Source: Lachnospiraceae bacterium (lineage in GTDB: Bacteria > Bacillota > Clostridia > Lachnospirales > Lachnospiraceae). Taken from it: 20,793 nt of DNA. This document shows positions 1 to 7,580 of the stretch, one piece after another. The translations under genes and the position numbers were made by a program. The notes under the pieces are model-generated. The model ran no database searches. It saw nothing but the letters and a program-made list of their open reading frames with translations, and was not told the DNA's origin. Every line of letters begins with the position of its first letter. Positions within the stretch are counted from its first letter, which is position 1. The stretch spans positions 1-20,793 of the forward strand of contig CAAFXE010000298.1 in NCBI GenBank assembly GCA_900766915.1, given 5' to 3'.

Positions 1-165
1 AGCGAGATTACAGACGTATTGTATAACGTGTATGGAGCAAGCATTCACATTTTTGATACATCCATCCCGATGTCTGTCAGAGCGGCAGAGACGCCTGCAA
101 TCGGGGTAAGTATTTACAAACACGATACGATGAAATTATCAGCAAGAAGGTTTGTTATCAGGTAA
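1..165 (+). pseudogene. ParA/Soj-type partition ATPase, C-terminal relic
   Basis: The open frame entering from the left edge reads about 54 residues to a TAA at 163-165. The stretch with IFDTSIPMSVRAAETPAIG followed by SIYKHD strongly resembles the C-terminal part of ParA/Soj (MinD-superfamily) ATPases from Firmicute plasmids and conjugative elements, where a VIPRSVxxxEAPxxG...YDP pattern is typical. After the Asp encoded at 124-126 the resemblance stops: the usual tail (AAAYxxLxxEVL-like) is missing and the frame soon ends. I infer a truncated gene from a mobile element. The match is from memory of the family and covers a short region, so it is probable, not certain. Confidence 0.55.
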
Positions 166-281
166 TGACAAGTGAGGACGGAATTACATATCCGGATTGT
201 TTCACAGCGGAGCTTAAGTATCGGAACGGAGATACCCTGATAACAAAGAGCATTTTCTTACAGGTCATTGTGAATCGATAG
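126..281 (+). pseudogene. 3' relic of an unidentified protein, out of frame with the ParA relic
   Basis: A second frame, open from 57 to the TAG at 279-281, continues where the ParA frame stops. Its last 40 or so residues (for example FTAELKYRNGDTLITKSIF) look like real protein with alternating beta-strand pattern, and the gene ends 15 bases before the next start codon, as in an operon. It has no plausible start with a ribosome site. It may be the 3' end of a gene that once preceded the surface-protein gene and was joined to parA by deletion. Alternatively a one-base deletion near 144 (TCA-GCA-AGA versus GCA-AAG) broke a single gene. Function is not recognised. Confidence 0.4.
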
Positions 282-296
282 AAGGGAGGGAGAAGG

Positions 297-1988
297 ATGA
301 GATGGAAAAAGAGAGCAATCGTCAGTTTAATGATTGCGGTTGTACTAAGCCTGACATTTTGTATAACCGCTTTTGCAGATGATATCGGAGATGTAGGGGG
401 AACCGACCAAGGTAACATCGGTGGAACCAATGTATATACTTTCTCATATATCTATGATTCTTCTACAGACGCTATTGAGCTTCAGGTTACAACAAAGAAT
501 CCAATCAATAGCTTTGGAGGAACGACAAGCCACACATTTACCAGTCCATATGACCAGACAACGCTACATACCAAAAATCCAAGGCTTGGTAGTTCTTTGG
601 AAAGTGCGATATCAACCATGTGCAGTGTCGGTGGTTACAATCTGAATGTATCCGATGTAAAAGCAGCACTGAATAACTTGGGATATTATGATAAGGGGAA
701 TGGTATCTGGGTGACAGATGGAGGTTATTTAACTTATGTGTCGGCAGTAAAGATTCGTCCGCTTCTTAAGCATACGGTGGCATATAATGCAAATGGTGGC
801 AGCGGAGCTCCGGGGAATCAGACAAAGACACAAGGTTCCACACTTACCTTGTCTTATACAAAGCCAAGTAGAACAGGATATACCTTTAAGTATTGGACTG
901 CCAGCATTGGAGGTACTTATTATCCGGGAGGCAGTTATACCCACGACCAAGACGGGGGAACGGTTACTATGTATGCCAATTGGAAGGACGAGACAGCTCC
1001 TTCCTGTAGCAGTTTTTTAGCAGTACCAAACAGTTGGAGTGCAGGAAATGGAACGGTTTCTTTTACTGCGCAGGACCAGGGAACCGGAATGTCATCTATC
1101 ACATTGTCGAGATATTCTTATGTGACCGGAACATGGAGTATGGTTAATACATGGACGTATCATGGCACAACTTCTGCGGTTTCCGGCAGTTACACGGAAA
1201 CAGCAGAGGGAGTGTATTACTATAAGCTTGTTCTTAAGGATGTGGCGGGAAATGTTAGTGAGAAATCATCTGCCACAGTTTACCTAGACCACAGCAATCC
1301 AGTATTGTCTGGAATGGAGAATACAAATACAGATTGGACGAATGTTGCACCGGTCATTAGTGTAACAGCTACAGATTTTTTAAGTGGGACAACCTATAAC
1401 GGTTCTGGTGTGGATAGTATTGTAATCACAAATGATGCAGGCATCACGGTTGCAAGTGGAGTAGCGGGAGCAAGTTACACATTGCAGGCGAAGGATGAAG
1501 GAATTCATACATGGAAGATTACAGCCACGGATAAAGTGGGGCATAGCACATCATCAACAGTTACCACGAAGTATGATATTACAAGCCCCGGAATTGACGG
1601 AACGGAAACAACCATAGTATATAATGGCTCCCTGCTTTCCGGATATATTCAGGAAAATATCATAGACCAGAGTATTGATGATAAATCATGGCGTAGCGGT
1701 AACAATCCCAATGTAACATCCGGTCTTAAGAGTGTTATCTTGTATAAGGTGATGGGAACAGAAAAGACAGTGATTTATGGCGATAGTACGAGAGGAATTT
1801 TTAATGCGTCCGATACGAATTCGACCTTTCATATGTATTATGATGCAGATGCAACGAATGAAATCGTGGATTATTATTTGATTGTGGTATCGGATCATGC
1901 AGGGAACATATCAAAGAAAAAGCTTACCAGTCAGCAGAGCCTGCTTACGTGGTTTCATACGAGTATTGACAGAAGCACTTACCGTTAG
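297..1988 (+). CDS. Secreted Ig-like surface protein with an InlB-type repeat
   Basis: The 563-residue product starts at an ATG preceded by a purine-rich ribosome site (GGGAGGGAGAAGG). Residues 1-27 form a signal peptide: basic MRWKKR, a hydrophobic core, and a likely cleavage after AFA. Residues about 160-230 are a Listeria-Bacteroides (Flg_new/InlB B) repeat, seen in YNANGG, TGYTFKYW and VTMYANW. The rest, about 235-540, is two or three beta-rich Ig-like domains with the DxxGN motifs (KDVAGN, SDHAGN) and TAP/SNP starts common in surface proteins of conjugative elements. No LPXTG motif, membrane anchor or enzyme domain is visible, so it is either released or truncated at its C terminus. The last codons lie within the terminator hairpin, which supports an abnormal 3' end. 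Probably an adhesin or structural protein; the ligand is unknown. Confidence 0.75.
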   Translation: MRWKKRAIVSLMIAVVLSLTFCITAFADDIGDVGGTDQGNIGGTNVYTFSYIYDSSTDAIELQVTTKNPINSFGGTTSHTFTSPYDQTTLHTKNPRLGSSLESAISTMCSVGGYNLNVSDVKAALNNLGYYDKGNGIWVTDGGYLTYVSAVKIRPLLKHTVAYNANGGSGAPGNQTKTQGSTLTLSYTKPSRTGYTFKYWTASIGGTYYPGGSYTHDQDGGTVTMYANWKDETAPSCSSFLAVPNSWSAGNGTVSFTAQDQGTGMSSITLSRYSYVTGTWSMVNTWTYHGTTSAVSGSYTETAEGVYYYKLVLKDVAGNVSEKSSATVYLDHSNPVLSGMENTNTDWTNVAPVISVTATDFLSGTTYNGSGVDSIVITNDAGITVASGVAGASYTLQAKDEGIHTWKITATDKVGHSTSSTVTTKYDITSPGIDGTETTIVYNGSLLSGYIQENIIDQSIDDKSWRSGNNPNVTSGLKSVILYKVMGTEKTVIYGDSTRGIFNASDTNSTFHMYYDADATNEIVDYYLIVVSDHAGNISKKKLTSQQSLLTWFHTSIDRSTYR

Positions 1989-2001
1989 GTAGGTGCTTTT
2001 C
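1973..2001 (+). terminator. Rho-independent terminator overlapping the surface-protein stop codon
   Basis: AAGCACTTACC (1973-1983) pairs with GGTAGGTGCTT (1988-1998) over 11 bp with one G-U pair and a GTTA loop, followed by a short T run. The TAG stop (1986-1988) is in the loop and the start of the right arm. Confidence 0.8.
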
Positions 2002-2144
2002 ACTAGAAAAAAGGATATTTTAATGATATACTATTATGCATGAAACATAGATATATCAAATCAATAAAAGTTTGTGGTGATTTCTGTTTTTGTACTTGAC
2101 AAGAGGTCATTACATATCAGTAAAAAATGATAAGCGCCCCGGGG

Positions 2145-2188
2145 TTTTACTAATAGATGGGATGATTCCCGGGAATTCGTTAGTAAAA
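2145..2188. repeat. Inverted repeat with nested hairpin
   Basis: TTTTACTAA (2145-2153) and TTAGTAAAA (2180-2188) are perfect 9-bp inverted arms. Between them GGGA (2159-2162) and TCCC (2167-2170) can form an inner hairpin, and TTCCCGGGAA (2166-2175) is a perfect palindrome. No T tract follows, so it does not look like an ordinary terminator. It could be the end or target site of a lost mobile element, or an operator. Confidence 0.5.
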
Positions 2189-2286
2189 TCTCAGTTTCGC
2201 GCGATGGAATAGTATTTGGAAACAATTTAGAAAAAGATGGTTAAAAATAGGCCGAATTGAAAAATGTAAAAAATGTCATTAACCCC

Positions 2287-2317
2287 TTGACTCCTACGTT
2301 GCGTAATAGTTTATGCT
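2287..2317 (+). promoter_or_regulatory. MerR-type promoter (19-bp spacer) with operator dyad
   Basis: The -35 TTGACT (2287-2292) and -10 TATGCT (2312-2317) are separated by 19 bp, the over-long spacing typical of promoters twisted open by MerR-family activators. A dyad ACT-N2-TACG-TTG-CGTA-N2-AGT (2290-2310) fills the spacer. It lies just upstream of the MerR gene, which implies autoregulation. Confidence 0.8.
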
Positions 2318-2345
2318 AATATTACCGCGAAGGAGGGAATAACAA

Positions 2346-3074
2346 ATGATGACAGTAAATCAGGTGAGCAAACTGACAGGGGTGAGTATACGCACCCTGC
2401 AATATTATGACAAAATCGGCTTGTTACGTCCCGCGGGTTATTCGCAGGCCGGTTACCGCTTGTATGACGATACAACGCTGGAGACGCTGCAGCAAATCTT
2501 ACTGTTTCGAGAATTGGAATTCCCCCTCAAAGATATCAAGGAGATTATCGGTAGTCCTCACTTTGACAGAAACAAGGCGTTGGAGCAGCAAATCGCCCTG
2601 TTGACGTTGAAGAAAGAACATCTGGAGAATCTGATTGATCTCGCTCGCGGAATAAAGACGATAGGAGTAAAAAATATGGATTTTTCAGCATTTGATACAC
2701 AAAAAATTGACGAGTATGCCGCAGAGGCAAAAAAGGCATGGGGAATCACCCCGGAGTATCGGGAATACGAAGAAAAGGCCAAGGGAAGAACCGAAGAGCA
2801 ACAAAAGACCATCAATGTGCAGATGATGAACTTTTTTGCAGAATTCGGCAAAATCAGGGGAGGAGATCCGGCTTCCTCGGAGGCACAGGGTCTTGTAAAA
2901 CAATTGCAGGATTTTATTACCGAACATTTTTACACCTGCTCCAAGGAAATTCTCGCCAGCCTGGGAACTATGTATGCAGGCGGCGGAGAATTTACGGTCA
3001 ACATTGACAGGGCCGGGGGAGAGGGAACCGCGGAGTTTACGAAGAAAGCCATCGATGTGTATACGGAAAAGTAA
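2346..3074 (+). CDS. MerR-family regulator with TipAS-type drug-sensing domain
   Basis: The 242-residue protein has an N-terminal MerR winged helix-turn-helix (residues 3-70; VNQVSKLTGVSIRTLQYYDKIGLL, then the GYRLYDD wing), a coiled-coil dimer helix (about 75-108) and a C-terminal TipAS antibiotic-recognition domain (about 115-240; includes YAAEAKKAWG and the segment ending FTKKAIDVY). In TipAL-type proteins this domain binds small hydrophobic or thiopeptide ligands and activates the promoter. The start at 2346 has AAGGAGG nine bases upstream; a second ATG follows directly. It is monocistronic, with its own MerR-type promoter before it and a terminator after it. No efflux pump lies beside it, so its target beyond itself is unknown. 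It seems unrelated to the mannan genes downstream. Confidence 0.88.
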   Translation: MMTVNQVSKLTGVSIRTLQYYDKIGLLRPAGYSQAGYRLYDDTTLETLQQILLFRELEFPLKDIKEIIGSPHFDRNKALEQQIALLTLKKEHLENLIDLARGIKTIGVKNMDFSAFDTQKIDEYAAEAKKAWGITPEYREYEEKAKGRTEEQQKTINVQMMNFFAEFGKIRGGDPASSEAQGLVKQLQDFITEHFYTCSKEILASLGTMYAGGGEFTVNIDRAGGEGTAEFTKKAIDVYTEK

Positions 3075-3091
3075 AAAAGGATAGTTGATGA

Positions 3092-3137
3092 AACAGCGAC
3101 CTTGAGCGATTTGGGAGTGCTCCAGGTTGCTGTTTTT
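3092..3137 (+). terminator. Rho-independent terminator after the MerR gene
   Basis: AACAGC-ACC-GAGC (from 3092) pairs with GCTC-AGGT-GCTGTT (to 3133) in a long, slightly interrupted stem, followed by TTTTT. It isolates the MerR gene from the mannan genes. A second small hairpin, TGCGCC/GGCGCA at 3142-3157, lies just behind. Confidence 0.8.
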
Positions 3138-3208
3138 CTTATGCGCCTCTCGGCGCACGTTTCTAAAGGGTATAAGTCAATAAAATTAATTTAATTAACT
3201 GAAATTAC

Positions 3209-3236
3209 TTGAAATTAGGTAAATTGATGGTATCAT
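3209..3236 (+). promoter_or_regulatory. Candidate promoter for the GH36-lacI operon
   Basis: TTGAAA (3209-3214) and TATCAT (3231-3236) are 16 bp apart, 42 bases before the GH36 start. Inverted copies ATTACTT (3204-3210) and AAGTAAT (3240-3246) flank the core promoter and could be regulator half-sites. Confidence 0.5.
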
Positions 3237-3278
3237 ATTAAGTAATAGAATAAAAATATCACGAAATTTTGGGAAAAA

Positions 3279-5468
3279 ATGAATATACAATTTTTTGAAA
3301 AAGAGAAGGTTTTTAAAATTGATACCTTACAAACAAGTTATGTAATGGAAATTGTCGACGATGAAAAGTTCCTGGGGCATTGCTATTTTGGGGCAAAGAT
3401 TTCAGATTACGCAGTAGGAGATTTACTTCGAACACATGAGCCGCCGTTTGTTCCGAGCAAGAATATGCGTGATAGAAGCTCTTTTTTAGACGCATTTCCA
3501 ACCGAATTTTCAGGAAACAATGTTGGAGATTATCGGGAGAGCGCAATTGAAATTACCGATGAAAATGGGAATGAGGCAGTCCAGTTACTTTATAAATCAC
3601 ATACCATTCATAAAGGAAAAAACAAATTAGAAGGCCTTCCGGCTACTTTTGGCTCGGATGAAGAATCCATGACACTGGAGATTGTTTTGGAAGATGCAGT
3701 GCTTTCCCTTCAGGTGGTATTGTATTACAGTATCTTTGCAGATAATGATGCCATAATACGTAGTGCAAAGGTTATTAATTGTGGGAAGCAGACTATATAT
3801 CTAAACAAGATTATGTCATTATGCTTGGATATGGATGCCGAAGATTACCAATTATTATCATTGCATGGTTCATGGGCAAGAGAGCGCCATATGGAGTATC
3901 GAAGTATTGGATATGGCACGCAAGGAGTAAGTTCTGTGAGGGGGGAATCTTCTCATCAGGAACATCCATTTCTTGGTTTGGTAGATAAGAATGCAACACA
4001 GGAAAATGGACAGGTATATGGATTCCATTTCGTATATTCGGGGAATTTCCTTGCACAGGTCGAAAAGGACCAGTTTGATTCCTTGCGAATTCTCATGGGA
4101 ATTCATCCAAAGAATTTCCGGTTTCAATTGTCTGCTGGAGAGACCTTTGTAGCGCCGGAAGTGATTTTAAATTTCTCACAACAAGGGTTGGGTGGTATGA
4201 CAAGAACGTTCCATGATCTGTATCGAAACCACCTGATTCGAAGTCCGTACAAGGACAAGAAGCGTCCGATATTAATTAACAATTGGGAAGCTACTTATTT
4301 TGATTTTACCACGGAAAAACTTCTTGCAATTGCAAAAAATGCCAAGGAGGCCGGCATCGAGATGCTTGTCATGGACGATGGGTGGTTTGGACATCGAAAT
4401 GATGACAATACGAGCCTGGGAGATTGGCAGGTGAATGAAACAAAACTACCTGGTGGATTAAAATATCTGGTAGATGAAGTGAATAAACTGGGCTTAAAAT
4501 TTGGTATATGGTTTGAGCCTGAGATGATTTCACCGGATTCCAATTTATACAAAGAACACCCGGACTGGGCTATTGCAGTTGAAGGAAGGACACCGTGCAG
4601 ATCCAGAAATCAATTTGTACTTGATTTGTCGCGTAAAGAGGTAGTAGATTACGTATATGAATGTGTGGCATCAATTTTAAGGAGTGCCAATATTGAGTAC
4701 GTGAAGTGGGACATGAACCGTCAGCTTACCGATCTCGGAAGCAATGTGCTTCCCAAAGAAAAGCAGGGGGAATTGATGCATCGTTACGTGTCGGCGGTGT
4801 ATGAATTGCAGGAGCGATTAGTGCAGGAATTTCCCAATCTTCTTTTGGAAAATTGTTCGGGCGGTGGGGCGAGATTTGATCCGGGAATGCTCTATTATAG
4901 TCCACAGATTTGGTGTTCGGATGATACGGATGCCATTGAGAGACTTTCCATTCAAGAAGGAACGGCGCTTCTTTATCCGCTATCTACTATGGGGGCTCAT
5001 GTATCTGATTGCCCCAATCATACGGTGGGAAGAAGTACCCCATTTAAGACGAGGGGACACGTTGCATTGGCCGGAACCTTTGGATACGAACTTGATATTA
5101 CAAAGATTGCAAGAGAAGAATATGAAATGATTCCGGAACAGGTTGCAATGTATCACAAATACAATGATTTGTTGCGAACCGGCGATTACTACAGAATTGC
5201 ATCGTACAGAGAGAATCATCTCTGGGATTGCTATGCGGTCGTGGCAAAGGACAAGACAGAAGCCTTGATTACATATGTTCAGGTAATGGGACGGCCAAAC
5301 TATCACAGCAGAAGAATACGAATTCCGGGATTAGATGCTCAAAAACAATATCGAATCGAAGAAAGTGAGTGTGTTTATTATGGAGATACACTTGCCAACG
5401 CCGGAATTCTGATTGAAAATCTATGGGGAGATTTCCAATCCAAACTAATCCATATATATGAAGTATAA
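3279..5468 (+). CDS. Alpha-galactosidase, GH36 (raffinose-family/galactomannan type)
   Basis: Hydrolyses terminal alpha-1,6-galactose from galactomanno-oligosaccharides, melibiose or raffinose. The 729-residue length equals the classic tetrameric GH36 enzymes (Geobacillus AgaA type): N-terminal beta-supersandwich (about 1-320), (beta/alpha)8 catalytic domain (about 330-640), C-terminal beta domain. Visible active-site motifs are MDDGW (365-369), KWDMNR with the nucleophile Asp478, NCSGGGARFD (525-534), and CSDDTDAIERL with the expected acid/base Asp548. There is no signal peptide, so it acts in the cytoplasm on imported oligosaccharides. The start at 3279 has only a weak GGGAAAA ribosome site. 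It is 23 bp upstream of the LacI gene and likely cotranscribed. Substrate choice (galactomannan versus raffinose) rests on context: every other sugar gene nearby is for mannan. Confidence 0.95.
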   Translation: MNIQFFEKEKVFKIDTLQTSYVMEIVDDEKFLGHCYFGAKISDYAVGDLLRTHEPPFVPSKNMRDRSSFLDAFPTEFSGNNVGDYRESAIEITDENGNEAVQLLYKSHTIHKGKNKLEGLPATFGSDEESMTLEIVLEDAVLSLQVVLYYSIFADNDAIIRSAKVINCGKQTIYLNKIMSLCLDMDAEDYQLLSLHGSWARERHMEYRSIGYGTQGVSSVRGESSHQEHPFLGLVDKNATQENGQVYGFHFVYSGNFLAQVEKDQFDSLRILMGIHPKNFRFQLSAGETFVAPEVILNFSQQGLGGMTRTFHDLYRNHLIRSPYKDKKRPILINNWEATYFDFTTEKLLAIAKNAKEAGIEMLVMDDGWFGHRNDDNTSLGDWQVNETKLPGGLKYLVDEVNKLGLKFGIWFEPEMISPDSNLYKEHPDWAIAVEGRTPCRSRNQFVLDLSRKEVVDYVYECVASILRSANIEYVKWDMNRQLTDLGSNVLPKEKQGELMHRYVSAVYELQERLVQEFPNLLLENCSGGGARFDPGMLYYSPQIWCSDDTDAIERLSIQEGTALLYPLSTMGAHVSDCPNHTVGRSTPFKTRGHVALAGTFGYELDITKIAREEYEMIPEQVAMYHKYNDLLRTGDYYRIASYRENHLWDCYAVVAKDKTEALITYVQVMGRPNYHSRRIRIPGLDAQKQYRIEESECVYYGDTLANAGILIENLWGDFQSKLIHIYEV

Positions 5469-5491
5469 AATTATTGCGTCAGAGGTGAGAT

Positions 5492-6523
5492 ATGAGAAAA
5501 GCAGTAAAACTGGCAGATATAGCAGAGCAGCTTGGGGTAAGTACAGTCACTGTCTCCAAAGCGTTATCCGGACAAAAGGGTGTCAGTGAGGAAATGAGAG
5601 AGAAGATCATAGCATTGGCAGATGAGCTTGGCTATAAGCAACCTTCCGCGATGAAGAGAGAAACGGAAACTGTCAGCTACAACATTGGAGTACTGATTCA
5701 CGAACGGTATTTTAATATTTACAATTCTTTCTATTCGCAAATGTATCAAAGAGTCAATTTGAAAGCAGGTTCAAAGGGCTGCTTTACCTTATTGGAAACA
5801 GTAAGCGACGAGATGGAGAGAGAAAAAATACTTCCGAACCTTTTTAAGGATCAAAAAGTACATGGCGTCATCATAATAGGAAGATTGGAATCCGATTATT
5901 TGGACTTGATAGAAAAAAATACATCGGTTCCATTAATGTTTATGGATTTCTGCGACCCAAGAAGAGATGCGGATGCAGTTATTTCGGACAGCTTTTACGG
6001 CGCATACACATTAACACAATATCTTGTAGAGCATGGACACACACAGATTGCTTATGTAGGGACCATTTTATCGACAGGCTCCATTACAGATCGTTATCTT
6101 GGATACAAGAAATGTCTGATGGAGCATGGAATAGAGGTTTCGGATGAGTGGCTGATTGCGGATCGCTATTTGGAAGATGGGCGGGTAGATGAAGAAAATT
6201 TGATTCAGCTTCCCAAACATATGCCCACAGCATTTTTCTGCAATTGTGACTTTGTGGGGAGTATGCTTGTAAAAAAACTTGAGAATCAAGGATACCGGAT
6301 TCCGGAAGATGTCTCTGTGGTGGGTTACGATAATTATTTATATCTCGGACTTTGTGATGTGGAATTGACCACCTATGAGGTGGATATTAAAGAAATGGCG
6401 CGAAGGGCGGTTAACAATTTGATTAAGAAAATGGAAGGGGAAAAATATCGCAGCGGACTTTGCATTGTAGAGGGACATCTTGTCGAAAAGGAAAGTGTGA
6501 AAAATCTTCTAATTTCAAAATAA
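5492..6523 (+). CDS. LacI-family transcriptional regulator
   Basis: The 343-residue repressor-type protein has an N-terminal LacI helix-turn-helix (residues 5-50; LADIAEQLGVSTVTVSKALSG is the recognition unit), a hinge (about 50-60) and a periplasmic-binding-protein-like sensor domain (about 65-340; HTQIAYVG, DVSVVGYDNYLY and LTTYEV are family landmarks). It starts 23 bp after the alpha-galactosidase gene behind an AGAGGTGAG ribosome site, so the two form one operon and the regulator likely controls it in response to galactose- or mannose-containing oligosaccharides. It points towards the convergent GH113 gene and ends at the shared terminator. The effector cannot be read from the sequence. 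A second, AraC-type regulator nearby suggests that the two halves of the locus are controlled separately or jointly. Confidence 0.92.
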   Translation: MRKAVKLADIAEQLGVSTVTVSKALSGQKGVSEEMREKIIALADELGYKQPSAMKRETETVSYNIGVLIHERYFNIYNSFYSQMYQRVNLKAGSKGCFTLLETVSDEMEREKILPNLFKDQKVHGVIIIGRLESDYLDLIEKNTSVPLMFMDFCDPRRDADAVISDSFYGAYTLTQYLVEHGHTQIAYVGTILSTGSITDRYLGYKKCLMEHGIEVSDEWLIADRYLEDGRVDEENLIQLPKHMPTAFFCNCDFVGSMLVKKLENQGYRIPEDVSVVGYDNYLYLGLCDVELTTYEVDIKEMARRAVNNLIKKMEGEKYRSGLCIVEGHLVEKESVKNLLISK

Positions 6524-6552
6524 ATAGGTAGATAAATCAATAAAAAGAGTGC

Positions 6553-6603
6553 TTGAGGGTTTGTTTTGAAGAGTGAGTGTAAAGCTTCAAAATAAACCCT
6601 CAA
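6553..6603. terminator. Bidirectional terminator between lacI-type and GH113 genes
   Basis: Arms 6553-6571 (TTGAGGGTTTGTTTTGAAG) and 6585-6603 pair over 19 bp with one G-U, loop of 13 bases. T-rich sequence follows on both strands (ATTTTC to the right, CTCTTTTTA on the minus strand to the left). It serves both convergent operons. Confidence 0.85.
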
Positions 6604-6620
6604 AATTTTCTGTGATTTAT

Positions 6621-7559
6621 TTATCCTAATTCACTATAATATTTTGATACTATTTTTTCCGCAGGCTTTGCATAAATCTCATAATTTCCTTGGAAGGATG
6701 CTTGGAAAGGCGCGTATAATTTGTGACTCCATGACCAGATTGCAAACCCGCGCAACCAGTCGCGTTTTCTGCAGGAATCGAACATGGTTTGGTACCAATC
6801 GGCTTGCCCTGCTAAATCAATGTCCCCGCGAACAGACCAGTCATTTGGGGTTTTGTTGGAATCTTTTACAGACATACATCCGCATTCTGCAAAAAAGAAG
6901 GGCTTGTCATATGTTTGAACAACTCGTTCAATACGGTCGAGCTGCTGTTCCCAGTTGTCAATCGGATAATATCCGCTGGATGAAATCACATCCAAACAGT
7001 CCCACCAATGAACATTATGCTCTTGATATTTATCGGTGTTATAGGATACGAGGCCATGATAATCCTTGCGAATTTCTGCGATAACCTGTCTCCATTGTGC
7101 CTCTCTGTGTTCAGACATAACCATTTCACACCCGGCAATATGCATTTCGCATCCAAGCTCCTGGGATATTTTGGCATAATGGCATTGGAAGTCCATATAG
7201 GATTCAAACCAGTTCCCCCATTTTGGTTCGCATGGAACATCTTCGTCAAAGAAATTAATATGGGCGCGCCATGTTCCGTTTTTACAATTTACAGTTGGCT
7301 TTAGCGCAATTCTTAGACCAAGCTTCTGGGCATAATCAATGAATGCTTTTAACTCGTCGTCGGTTACTGTTGCAGCAGAAGTATAACATATGTTCTCTGA
7401 CTGCGGCGTATCTTGTAGCCCGTTTGGGGCGAGAATGACAAAATTGGCATTTGTTCTTTCTTTCATTGTTTTTAAGCTAATTTTAGCCCGCTCGGACGAG
7501 AGACTTCCGGCTGGTGAGAATGGTGCAAATGTTACACCGCAAATATATGGTAATTTCAT
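6621..7559 (-). CDS. GH113 beta-1,4-mannan oligosaccharide hydrolase
   Basis: The 312-residue protein is a single (beta/alpha)8 barrel of the GH113 family (clan GH-A), which cleaves beta-1,4-mannosidic bonds with retention. The two catalytic glutamates are at the ends of strands 4 and 7: Glu145 in IAGCEMVMSE (acid/base) and Glu225 in FFFAECGC (nucleophile), 80 residues apart as in the characterised Alicyclobacillus enzyme. KPTVNC, YNTDKY and FAIWSWSHK line the active site. It has no signal peptide or binding module, so it works inside the cell on imported oligosaccharides; the R. intestinalis counterpart has been described as acting from the reducing end. An AAAGGAT ribosome site precedes the start, 21 bp downstream of the AraC-type gene, so the two are one operon. 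Confidence 0.92.
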   Translation of the reverse strand: MKLPYICGVTFAPFSPAGSLSSERAKISLKTMKERTNANFVILAPNGLQDTPQSENICYTSAATVTDDELKAFIDYAQKLGLRIALKPTVNCKNGTWRAHINFFDEDVPCEPKWGNWFESYMDFQCHYAKISQELGCEMHIAGCEMVMSEHREAQWRQVIAEIRKDYHGLVSYNTDKYQEHNVHWWDCLDVISSSGYYPIDNWEQQLDRIERVVQTYDKPFFFAECGCMSVKDSNKTPNDWSVRGDIDLAGQADWYQTMFDSCRKRDWLRGFAIWSWSHKLYAPFQASFQGNYEIYAKPAEKIVSKYYSELG

Positions 7560-7580
7560 ATCTAATCCTTTCTATAGTAA

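Larger units (their letters stand above)
2002..2345. other. Gene-free stretch between the surface protein and the MerR regulator
   Basis: I see no protein-coding gene, tRNA or rRNA here. It holds the inverted repeat at 2145-2188, an isolated TTGACA at 2096-2101 without a good -10 partner, two CCCGGG palindromes (within 2137-2144 and 2166-2175), and the MerR promoter at 2287-2317. It probably marks the seam between the degraded mobile element on the left and the chromosomal genes on the right. Confidence 0.6.

Noticed and set aside
2096..2124. TTGACA as a possible promoter in the gap before the MerR gene
   Set aside because: No acceptable -10 at 15-19 bp and no gene directly downstream; the MerR promoter at 2287-2317 is far better.
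3142..3157. TGCGCC/GGCGCA hairpin as an independent terminator or regulatory RNA
   Set aside because: Only six pairs, no T tract, and it directly follows a stronger terminator; probably incidental.
2685..3158. Minus-strand open frame opposite the MerR gene
   Set aside because: It overlaps a clear MerR/TipAS gene and runs through its terminator; no family resemblance.
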